Part shown: piece after piece, positions 12,430 through 22,228 of the stretch
Position numbering within the stretch: the stretch's first letter is position 1
Layout of the letters: the number at the start of each line of letters is the position of its first letter
From: Romanomermis culicivorax
Taxonomy: Eukaryota; Nematoda; Enoplea; Mermithida; Mermithidae
Direction of reading: 5' to 3'
NCBI GenBank assembly: GCA_963922205.1
Contig: CAWUHX010000074.1
Coordinates: 1 to 64,000, forward strand
DNA: 64,000 nucleotides
Program-made: the position numbers and the translations under genes
The notes under the pieces: generated by a model
Told to the model about the DNA's origin: nothing
What the model saw: only the letters and a program-made list of their open reading frames with translations
The model's database searches: none

Positions 12430-12545
12430 TGATTAGCTTTTTGGTATACCTGCAGGTGGCACCCCTCCTGTACTGGGGCCTGAAGGGTGCAATCTGTTTG
12501 AGACTTTCTCAGCTGGTGGGGGAAGTCTTTTAGCTCAATTTTTTT
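12430..12545 (+). repeat. Diverged third copy of the 6 kb module core
   Basis: Shares 'cctgcaggtggcaccc' exactly with 6890-6905, followed by a G-rich segment and an 'aggctt/gactt' to 'gggggaagtc' tail in the same order as at 6290-6370 and 6885-6965. Confidence 0.5.
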
Positions 12546-12574
12546 AAAATATGTAATATGATACGGTCTGGCAC

Positions 12575-12680
12575 ATCTGGTAATTTGATACCAACCGGTG
12601 CATCAGTGCATCTAGTCTACAATAATTCATTTGGATAGTTTTTGCTTTTGTCCGATAGTCAGTTTGTCCTGCATAGTTTG
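12575..12680 (+). repeat. 90-base block 'ctagtctacaataattcat', copy 2
   Basis: Second copy of the block seen at 12110, with 'tttgataccaaccggtgcatc' and 'tccgatagtcagtttgtcctgc'. Confidence 0.6.
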
Positions 12681-13545
12681 TGGAAATGGGTCTAATGCTA
12701 AAATTTCATAAAAACGAGTAAAATCAAAAGATTCTAAGAGTAAGATCCAACGATTTAACAGTTTTACTTGCTGGAAAACGAGTAAAAGCATTAGATTTTA
12801 AAAGTCCGAGCATAGAATCTAATGATCTAATGATTTTACTCACAAAAATTTTGTAAAAACTAGTTAGATTTTAAGGGTCCAAGCATACAATTTAACGATC
12901 AGTTCTATTCACTTGAAAAATGGGTAAACCCGTTAGATTTTAAGGATCTGAGTATAGAATCTAATGATCTAACAGATTTACTCATTTTTCAAGTTAGTTA
13001 ACCCATTAGATCATTAGATTTTAAGGATCCTAGCGTAAGATCTAATGGGTTAACTCATGGAAAAACTAGGAAAACCTTTAGATTCCAAGAGTCTGAGTAT
13101 AAAATCTAACAATCCAACGATTTTACTGACAAAAATTTTGTAAAAACAGCTTAGATTTTAATGGTCAGGGCACAAAATCTAATGGGTTTTCAAGGTTTTT
13201 GAAAAAAATGAGCAAAACCTTTAGGTTGTTAGATCCTACTCTCAGAAACTAATGAATCATTTGACTTATTTTCCCAGTGAGTACCCATTAAATTCTTAAA
13301 TCTTATACTTGAACCCTAAAAATCTGATGGTTTTACTTGTTTTTCGAGTGAGTGTACCCGTTAGATCTTATGCCCAAACCCTTAAAATCTACCATGCTTA
13401 AACAAAATTTTTGCAAGTGAAACCATTAGATCATTGGATCTTATGCCCAGACCTTTGAAATATAACAGTTTTACATATTTTTTCAGTGAGTAAACCGATT
13501 ACAACGTCAGTTTTATGCTTGGCCCCATAAAATCTAATTTCTTTC

Positions 13546-13892
13546 ATAGTGCCTTATACATATCAACGTCAAATAGCTGTTAGGCTTAACATCATGAAAT
13601 TGTCTAGTGACCAATGCAGAAACAATCCTTTTCATTTTGAATTTTGAATACAACAAACACACATATGTTCCAGTTTATCAAAAATCATGAAAATCTTTAC
13701 AGACTAAAAAATTTGATGTAGACATATTTACAATAAAAATCTAAATTAAATGACAATTATTTTGCAATAATTATAATTTACTCTTGTACATCTACAAATC
13801 TTCAATTTTAAACACTATTTTTACACATTCTATCACCTATATCTGTAAAAGAATAAAACTATTAACTTTAATAAATATGCAAAGTATGACTA
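13546..13892. other. No gene seen
   Basis: AT-rich noncoding sequence between the dyad-repeat field and a MITE. Confidence 0.4.
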
Positions 13893-14125
13893 TAGTCTGT
13901 TTTTTATAAAATTCTTCCAAATAGAAAAGTAACACAAATCAGTACTGTCGTCAAAATCAATCACATAAAGTTCCTACTGTAAAATTTTTCACTCAAAAAT
14001 TGGTGAAGATTAGGTCAGTAAGCTCACCCTTCATGATATACTGTTTATCAGGAAATCACAAAAATGTGAAATACTACTTGCTTTCCACTTTCATTATTAG
14101 GAAGCATTTCAAGAAAAACAGACTA
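13893..14125. mobile_element. MITE, TAGTCTG family, 233-base reference copy
   Basis: Perfect short terminal inverted repeat TAGTCTGTTTTT...AAAACAGACTA flanked by TA on both sides (13891-13892, 14126-14127). Shares its whole length with 60152-60396 and, inverted, with 51732-51968 and about 53755-53965. Internal words include 'acacaaatcagtactgtcgtc' and 'actacttgctttccactttcattatt'. No ORF, so nonautonomous. TA target sites and TIR length fit Tc1/mariner-type mobilisation. Confidence 0.8.
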
Positions 14126-14439
14126 TAGTACAGTATTTATTTCCTTCAATATATCTGTAAAATAGGGTGGTTATAATTTCCCTCCAGCACACTTAGAAAT
14201 TCTATGTGAGTAAAATGGTATAACATGCAAACACATAGAGAGAGATTTCTACATGTGTAGGGTTGAAATTATTTCAAAAATGTATCTACTATATTTATTT
14301 TGATATATTTGTAAACATATGTGATCAATAATATACTATCAATGCAGCAGTCCGTCGAATGACCAGTTTGTTCTGCATTCTTGAAAAAAAAATTTTTAAT
14401 GCCTGAGTTTTACATAATATGATACTATCTAGTATGTCT
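14126..14439. other. No gene seen
   Basis: AT-rich noncoding sequence, no repeat recognised. Confidence 0.4.
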
Positions 14440-14555
14440 GGTAATTTGACACCATCAGGTGCTTCAGCTGTTCACCATCTAGTCTACAATAATTCATTCT
14501 GATAGTTTTATGCTTTGTTGAGCAGTTGGTTTGTCCTGCTCATTCTTGACAAAGG
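14440..14555 (+). repeat. 90-base block 'ctagtctacaataattcat', copy 3
   Basis: Third copy of the block at 12110 and 12575 ('tttgacaccatcaggtgcttcagctg', 'catctagtctacaataattcatt', 'gagcagttggtttgtcctgc'). Confidence 0.6.
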
Positions 14556-14786
14556 TGTCTAACTGTTTTACCCACTAAAATTGTGCGAAAATGTTGTAAA
14601 ACGCTAGATTTTTTGAAAAAATCAATACTACAGCTATTGGCTATAGTCAGTCGGATATATATGTCCTGAACAAAAAATTTTTCATAAAAAAAAGGTAAAA
14701 CTGTTAGATTCTTAGATCATATGCCCTCTGACCAGGCATTTTTAAAGATTTTTTCAAAGACACAGGACAAAATTACTTGAAACAAG

Positions 14787-15018
14787 GTTCTGACAGACAT
14801 GCACTGCAAGAATTTTCCAGGGTGAAGGGTCCTTGGACTTCTTATCCAGGGGGTAGGGGGTGGGTGAGCAAAAAACAAAAAAAAGTTCTGAAAGCTTGTT
14901 TTTCATATAAAATATGCACAAAAATCATCAGAAAAGCTGTCTTGAAAAAAATTTCAGATGGTGTTTGATGATATTTTGGGTGGTGGCGGGTGGCCAGGGT
15001 CTCAGGTTAGGAGGTTTA
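14787..15018 (+). repeat. Dispersed repeat family R2, copy 1
   Basis: Matches the reverse complement of 44758-44996: 'gacatgcactgcaagaatttt', 'gggtccttggactt', 'gggtgggtgagcaaaaaac', 'aagcttgtttttcatat', 'aaaatcatcagaaaagctgtctt', 'ggccagggtctcaggt'. A 63-codon ORF inside is not conserved between copies. Confidence 0.75.
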
Positions 15019-15036
15019 CTATGTGTACGTACCCTA

Positions 15037-15401
15037 CTACCCCAAATTAACGCACCCCTCGAATAGATGCACCCTCTAGAGAGCATTTGAAAAAATAAAC
15101 GCACCCCCTCGATTTAACGCACTGGGTGCGCCTTTTTTATTTTTTCAATTTTTCGCGCTCGTTTGTTAAAATGAGTACCTATGTGCGTTGGCGCGTTACG
15201 TTACATCATTTTGTTTTGCTTGAATTTGAATAAAAATTGGAAAATGATGGTTGCATTCATCGTTACCTCGAATTAATGCACCCCCGAAATTGAGGTTTGG
15301 AACAATAAACGCACCCCCTCAAATTAACGCACCCCTTGAATATACGCACCCTCCAGCGACCGTTTGAAAAAGTAAACGCACTGTGCGTTTATTTGGGGTA
15401 G
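15037..15401. mobile_element. Pogo/Tc1-type MITE with internal ACGCACCCC iterons
   Basis: TIRs CTACCCCAAAT(T/A)AACGCAC at both ends, flanked by TA (15035-15036; 15402-15403). Inside each end are several extra copies of the words 'AACGCACCCC', 'ATACGCACC' and 'AATGCACCC' in one orientation, spaced 12-30 bases, as expected for repeated transposase-binding sites. The middle holds no ORF. TA duplication plus this TIR layout fits the pogo/Tigger branch; I have not matched it to a named family. Confidence 0.7.
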
Positions 15402-15685
15402 TACAGTATGCTGCTGGGCGCATGTTATCAAAAGCTAATAATTTTGAAAAATTGGATTTCAATGATTTTTGTTTATGTTTTCAGCTAAATCATCTGTTAT
15501 AGCATTTGATATGGTGACTTTTAATGCCACGGTGCAAAAAAACAATGCTGTGAAAATACAGTTATCAGCTTTGTTAGTTCAAAATAATGAGAACAGGACA
15601 CAAAAATTTTAAAAAATGTAAGTTTTTGTTTATGATTGTTGCTACTACTACGCTTATCTCTGAGTCAAAAAAAATTTTCCAAGCA
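15402..15685. other. No gene seen
   Basis: Short AT-rich spacer before the LTR element. Confidence 0.4.
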
Positions 15686-16148
15686 TGATACATATCCTAC
15701 AGTATGATCACTTAATATGATGTGCAAGTATGACGTGATGCATACCTTAGAGTATGATCACATGATATGATGTGCAAGTATGATGTAATGCATACCTTAC
15801 AGTATGATCACATGACATGATGTGCAGGTACAGTTCATGTATGGCATTTTACTGGACTAGAACCTTCCATAATATTCTACAATATTCTTTTATATTCTAC
15901 AAGGTTCTAGAACATTCCGTTATCTTCCATGATACTATATAAGGTGTGTTGTTTTGTACGTTCATTCATTTTATTTATTGTACCATTCAGTACTTGCATA
16001 TTATTTAGTGCTTAGATAAATTTATGTTGTGTTAGTTAGCCTTATTAAACTTAGCTATTTACCAGCTACTATTTCAGTTGGATATCTACCCATTGTCCTA
16101 AGGCTAATCTATTTGCAACTTGGTACAGTTATTATTCAAGACACAACA
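15686..16148 (+). repeat. 5' LTR of Ty3/gypsy element 1
   Basis: Begins TGATACATATC and ends ...CAAGACACAACA (TG...CA). It matches 19630-20088 along its length with many scattered differences, so insertion is old. U3 carries about 2.7 tandem ~54-base units built on 'agtatgatcacatgatatgatgtgcaagtatgat' (15700-15830), a probable enhancer repeat. A TATA box ('actatataagg') is near 15936. TGGCGAGGTTGAC, just after the LTR (about 16151), is a candidate primer-binding site. Confidence 0.85.
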
Positions 16149-19100
16149 TTTGGCGAGGTTGACTTCGAGAATTGAAGCCTCAGATTTGGCCAATATAATT
16201 GAATTGCTAATGGAGCAACAGAAAGCCCAAAGGGAAGAACAAAAAGTGCAAAAGGAAGAACAAAGACTCTAGAGACAATTGATCTTTCACCAACAAAAAG
16301 CTCAACAAGCTTTGATGGATGGCCTTTTTGGACAGAATGCTGGTGGTACAAGGGGACCAACAACTGGGCCAAATGTCCCATCATTTCCACCGTTGGACAA
16401 GACTCAAGACCATTGCGATACCTACCTTTGCCAGCTCAATCAACACTTTGAAGCCCACAAAGTTATTGATGATGGTCAAAGGAGAGCCTATTTCCTTTCC
16501 TGGGTCCACGCTGAAATATTTGAATTGCTGTCAAATATCTATGGCAATGAGGACATCAGCAAAAAGGAATATTCCGAACTGGTCGAATCTTTGTCTTCCC
16601 ATTTGAAGGCCAAAACTCTACAATACTACAATACCCTTGGATGCCCAAAGCTGGCAAAGACTCAATGCATAATGCAAGTCTACAATGACCTGAAAATTAC
16701 AATCAAAGGAATAATCAGTGTCCAAGTGGATGCTCATGGCAAAACAGGAAACCTGCAATTCCTTGTCATGGATGCAGAGAATGGCGACAACATACTTGGG
16801 GCCGATTTCTTCGAAAAATTTCAGTTCACAGTCAATGGACCACAAGGCGTTTTGTGCACAACTTTGGACTCATCACCACAGCAACTAGCTGCTGTTGATG
16901 TCATATGCCAAAAGCATTCCAAAGTATTTGAGTCAGGGCTTGGATTCTGCAAATCCCACAAAGCCAGCCTACATCTGAAGCCTGATGTAACATCTAAATT
17001 TTTCAAACCAAGGCCCATTCCATTTTCAAAAGTGGAAGCTATCAATGCAGAAATTGATCATCTGACAAATCAAGATGTCTGGAAGCCAATCAAAACAAGC
17101 TACTGGGCAGCACCCACTGTAGCTGTATCAAGACTGAATGGCAAGATGCAAATCTGTGGAGATTTTAAAGTCACAGTCAATCCACAGCTCAATGTTGATC
17201 AACATCCAATTCCAAGGCCAGAAGAGCTATTCCAGAAGCTCAAGAATGGACAAAGATTCCCAAAAATTGATTATTCTGATGCCTATCTTCAAATGGAGTT
17301 GGATGATGAATCAAAAAAGCTGATGTTGGTCAACACACATTGCTGCCTGTTTCAATATCAATGTTTGCCATTTGGAGTTGCCAGTGCACCTGCCATTTCT
17401 CAATGCTTCCTGGAGCAAATTGTATCTGGACTCAAGGGATGTGCCAGCTACTTGGATGATGTAATTGTGACAGGAGAAAATGATCAGGAACATCTACATA
17501 CACTGGATGCCATTTTTCAACTTCTTGAAGACAATGGCCTTCATCGCAACAAAGCCAGGTGTGAGTTTTTCAAGAAAGAAGTTGAATATTTGGGCTACAT
17601 CATTGATGCAAAATGCATTCGACCATCAGAATCCAGTGTTAAAGCAGTTCAACAATTGCCATGCCCAAAGAATCTCTAAGAATTGCAGTCTGGGCAAAGT
17701 AATTACTACAACAATATCATCCAAAGATTTTCACAGTTGTCAGCACCTCTAAATGCCTTACGCAAGAAGGACATGCCCTTCAAGTGGTCAAAGTCAGAAG
17801 AGGAAGCTTTTCAACAATTCAAGAATCAAATTGTTGAAGCAACAAGGCTAGTTCATTATCAGCCAGGATTGCCAGTTATCCTTGCAACAGACGCCTCATC
17901 ATATGGCATAGGAGCAATCATTTCACACAAATATCCTGATGGATCTGAGATGTGAATTACATTTGCTTTAAACCCCTCAATGAGCATGAAAGGTGTTACA
18001 GTCAAGTAGAAAAAGAAGCACTTTCAGTTATTTATGGTGTGAAAAAGTTCCATCAATACCTGTTTGGATGCAAATTTGAGCTGATCACAGACAACAAGCC
18101 ACTACTAGCCATTTTCAGTCCCAATAAGAAGCTGCCAGTTATGATGATTTAACATCTCCAACGATGGGAAATAGCTCTTATAGGATATAATTATGAAATT
18201 GGATTCTGGCCAACAGCAAAGCATTGCAATGCAGATGTGCTTTCACACCTACCGATAAGCCCCGATGATGAATTCGACAAAAAAGAAGCTTCCTGCTGCT
18301 GTGTCAACATCAAAAACAAAAATGAATTGCTGAATCAAATTGGAAAGTTGCACCAGCAAAGACCCAATTTTGAGAACAGTTGAGCAATTCATTATTCATG
18401 GATGGCCGAACAAATTATCAATCCATGTGCCTCAATTAGGGCCATACTTCAACCAACAATTATCACACAGGATTCAAGATGACATCATCATTCTTGAAAG
18501 TGACAATTCACTGCCTGCTGTCATCCCAGTAGCTCTCCAAGGCCAAATTCAAAGGTTATTGGGGAATCATAAGAACCAAGCATCTGGTAAGACAATATTG
18601 TTGGTGGCGGAACACAGACAAAAATATTGAAGAAATGGTTCAAGGATGTGAAGCTAGTCAGAAAGTAGTTAATGCCCCAAACAAGAATTTTCAATATGGC
18701 CTGAAGCTACAAAGCCAATGCAAAGACTCCACATCCACTATGCTGGCTCATTTCACAATTCCATGTGGTTCATTTGCATAGATGCATTCACAAAGTATCC
18801 TATTGTGAAGAAGATGGCATCAACTATGACAGAGGCTACACTGAAAAACCTGAGGCAAATTATTATGGATGAAGGCTTACCTGAACAATTGTCTCTGACA
18901 ATGGAACGCAATTCACATCCAGCAAATTCCAGGATTTTTGCAAGAAAAGAGGCATCAAGCATTTAACAACAGCACCTTTCCATCCAGCCTCAAATGGAGA
19001 AGCTGAACGTTTTGTCCAAACTTTCAAAATGGCACTGGAAAAAGCTTTATCGGAAGGAAGCAATATCGATGATGCCTTGGAACAAATCATGATTACCTAC

Positions 19101-19480
19101 AGAACAACACCAAATCAAATCCCTGGAAAATCACCAGCTGAACTACAGTATGGAGGGCGACATTGTACAGAGTTGGGCAGAATACTTCCAAGCCCAGAAG
19201 CCAACATGAAGACGCCACCTCAAGCCAAAAAGTGCAAGTTCAGCATCAATGAGTTGGTTTGGACAAAGAACTTTTCATCAGTCCAAAGGGGCTCAAAGGC
19301 AAAGTGGTTAAGAAAATTGGATCAATGGTTTATGCCATCCTGGTCAATGGTATTCCAATTTGATGCCATCAGAACCAGCTTAGAAATGACCAGTCCTAAC
19401 CACCAAATATTCAGTCAGAAAGTATGGCACACTGGCTTTTTCCTCAACCACAGCAACTGCAAAGTCCAGTAGCAAAGAAA
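16149..19480 (+). pseudogene. Gag-Pol remnant of Ty3/gypsy element 1
   Basis: Gag start (~16165-16610) runs directly into the end of the aspartic protease (NILGADFF, ~16790) because gag C-terminus, any zinc knuckle and the DTG active site are deleted, leaving one fused ORF 16279-17679. Reverse transcriptase follows with LPFGVASAP and the YLDD catalytic box intact (17449-17460). RNase H (~17750-18260; ATDASSYGIGA, ERCYSQVEKEAL) is broken by stops at 17953 and 18150 and frame changes. Integrase core (~18700-19470; HYAGS, YPIVKKM, then TTAPFHPASNGEAERF) is also frameshifted. The polyprotein would copy the element's RNA into DNA and insert it; here it cannot be made. The RNase H/IN wording recalls the Mag/K02A2.6 branch, weakly. 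Confidence 0.85.
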
Positions 19481-19629
19481 ATGGACCAAGCCATACAATT
19501 GCACAATCAGACTCATGATGAACAAGATAAAGTTCCAGGAAAGACACCCATTCATCAATCGACAAGAATAAGCTGACTGCCTGATTGTTTTTTACCCTAA
19601 TGAAGTAGATCAATTTTGGTGAGGAGGAG

Positions 19630-20088
19630 TGATACATATCTTACAGGATGATCACTTAATATGATGTGCAAGTACAATGTGATGCAAACCATACAGTATG
19701 ATCACATGATGTGATGTACAAGTATGATATAGTGCATACCTTACAGTATGATCACATGATGTGATGTGCAGGTACAGTTTGTGTACTACATTGTACCAGA
19801 AAGTTCTAGAACCTTCCATAAAATATTCTATAATATTCTTTTATATTCCAAAAGATTCTAGAACATTCCGCAATCTTCTGTGATACTATATAAGGTGTGT
19901 TGTTTTGTACAATCATTCATTTTATTTAATGTACTATGTAGTACTTGGATATTATTCAGTGCTTAGATATATTTATGTTGTGTTGGTTAGCCTTATTAAA
20001 ATTAGCTATTATTCCAGTTGGATATTTACAAATTGTTCTAAGGCTAATCTATTTGCAACTTAGTCCAGTCAATATTCAAGACACAATG
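19630..20088 (+). repeat. 3' LTR of Ty3/gypsy element 1
   Basis: Starts TGATACATATCTTACAGG, directly after a purine-rich tract (ggtgaggaggag, ~19618-19629) that serves as the polypurine tract. Same U3 triple repeat, TATA word 'actatataagg' and end as the 5' LTR. No target-site duplication can be confirmed at the outer edges, consistent with age. Confidence 0.85.
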
Positions 20089-20289
20089 CTTACAAATTTC
20101 ACCCACCAAAAACTCTCCTTCCCACCCCCAAATGTAAGAAAAATCTCATCCAATCATGCAACAAAAACACTCAAATTTTCATGACCATTCAGGCAAACAT
20201 CCAACCAACCCTAAAACAGGAAAACACAACATGCCGACATGATGCCCACATGATGGACTCGAGGACCAGTAGACAACATTCTACTACAA

Positions 20290-22083
20290 ATGAAAAATTT
20301 TGTTCTGTTCTTCGTTGTTTTTTTCTTTGTTTGATACTACCCTCAATTTGTCACACCCAATTTAAACTCTGTGGAACTTCCATGAGTGGTCATTCTGTCA
20401 ATATCCTGAAAACTGTATACTGCATGCCCCCTTCATCAATCGACAAAGCTGTTCAGACACAAGTGCAGCATTCGCAAGAGGAAAATTTGTACTAGTACTC
20501 GATTTTTTGGGGCAAAAAGCATCCTTTTCGACCATATCCAAATGGACAACCTAACACCCTATGTTTGCAAAGCAATCATCATAGAAAAAACGCATAATGG
20601 TCAAAAACAGCATGAAACAAAGCCTGGATTCTGGTCCACTAACAACTCACTAAATTCAGAATATGCATGATGTTGTAGTGACTATTGTACTATTGTATCT
20701 ATTACTGTGACTATTGTATCACTAATGTTTTTGTAGAGACTGGCCAAGTTGCATCCTGGAATGGAAAATCAATGATGGGTACATTAGGTGACATGGGTGC
20801 ATGCAAACCAACATCGGGTCATTGTATCACATTGAATGGAGCCATTATCCGAAATGAGACAGAATACAAAAATGTATGCCCCTTTGAGTACAAAAACACC
20901 TATCCCATAAAACTAATCGAAACACACATGATCATAGAAGAATTGCAAGGAGCATTTTCCAACAAAAACATTTTCTTCTCGAACCCAAATTGCCCTGAAA
21001 TCAAAGACAGTGTCATGATGGAACAAGGTATTCTTGTGCAACTCAACAAAAAGACACCACACTGGAACGCCTTTTTAACACCAAAAATAAATGAGACACA
21101 AAACACATTGTACAATTTTGATGATTTTGAGCCCATCAATGCAAAACTCACTTATCTAGTGGATAAAATTCAAGAATTCGAAATTCAGAATTTTAAAAAC
21201 ATGTGGAATGAACTCTGTCAGCAAGCTCAAAGGCATCTTGACCTAGTCTGGCAAATCCTACATCTTGATGCAACCCTCCAGGCCTGAGCATTTTTACAAA
21301 GAACTGACATAATTGCGGAATTCACAGGAGATGCCCTCACCATCTGGCCCTGTAAACCTGTTGATGCATCAAAAATCTTTTACAATCACAAAATCAATGG
21401 GACGTGCTACAAGCTGAAATGTGAAAATCATGTTCTCGAGCCCTGGGGGAAACAACTTAACTCTTTTCGCCCAAACCATCGACTGTCATCACATGCACCT
21501 TGCCCTTTACAAACAGAATACAACTTGAGTCAGTGAAACCAGATCCCGACATGTAACAGACCTCCCCTTAGAAATAGTATCGAACCAAAATTTTTCCCCT
21601 TTCCACTTTAATACACAACCAACTTTCCATGATCAACTTGCAACAATTTCTACAAACTTAATCTTTTTGGAGCAATACATGTACAAAACACATACCCTCA
21701 AAGTAATCATTCAGAAGCTCATTAATTACACTGCCCAAATGTCACTCAATTCAGATACAGTTTACACCATGATCTCAGGCAGTGGCCCAGCAATCTGCAA
21801 CACACTGTCTGCTGCAGGTCGAGGCATAGCACATGTGATAATGGGCACAACACAAAGTCTCACTGATGGATTAAACAATTTACTAAAAGGCCCTTTGCAA
21901 ATCCTCATCAATCTTGCTGTTCTCATTGTGGTTATAGCTGGTGTTTTTTATTCTCTCCTCTTTTTTCAAAAACATTTCAAATGTCCTAAGCACCACATGA
22001 CTAATGAGCATGTATACGACCTGCCCATGCACAGTGGGCAGTTGTTCAACACCATCCCCCCTGACTTCCTCATGCCCTTTTAG
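20290..22083 (+). pseudogene. Envelope-like glycoprotein remnant of LTR element 2
   Basis: A start at 20290 is followed by a strongly hydrophobic stretch ending in a small-residue cleavage-like site, i.e. a signal peptide, but the frame breaks within it. Further pieces lie at 20340-20495, 20685-21287 (cysteines, N-glycosylation sequons such as NET) and 21667-22083, separated by stops and frame changes. The last piece has a ~24-residue transmembrane segment (about 21892-21964) then a short tail, the arrangement of a class I/III viral membrane-fusion protein. The Cys pattern faintly recalls chuvirus/mononegavirus-type glycoproteins known in some arthropod LTR elements; low confidence. It lies upstream of the protease-pol frame, opposite to the usual gag-pol-env order. 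It is broken and not expressible. Confidence 0.55.
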
Positions 22084-22228
22084 AATAAGCAAACTATCGT
22101 GGAGCTCAAACTCAACAAAAATACATCATTGTTGATGTGAATACCCCAAGAACCCCTACTATCAAACTTATAAATAATGTAGACCAACCCATAACAAAGA
22201 ACCCACCCCCATACCAGAGAACCATACC

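Larger units (their letters stand above)
11670..13545. repeat. Field of dyad-symmetric 'AGTAAAACC..TTAGAT' repeats
   Basis: From about 11670 to 12110 and again 12700 to 13545 the sequence is built from diverged copies of the words AGTAAAACC, ATTAGATTNTTAGATTTTA and GATCTAACAGTTTTACTC, occurring in direct and inverted orientation with 'atttttcaagtgagtaaac' hinges. Many neighbouring words are reverse complements, so each ~80-100 base unit is an imperfect palindrome. The two arrays are separated by 12110-12700, which contains two copies of a ~90-base block ('catctagtctacaataattcat') and a diverged copy of the 6 kb module. No coding sequence. Confidence 0.75.
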
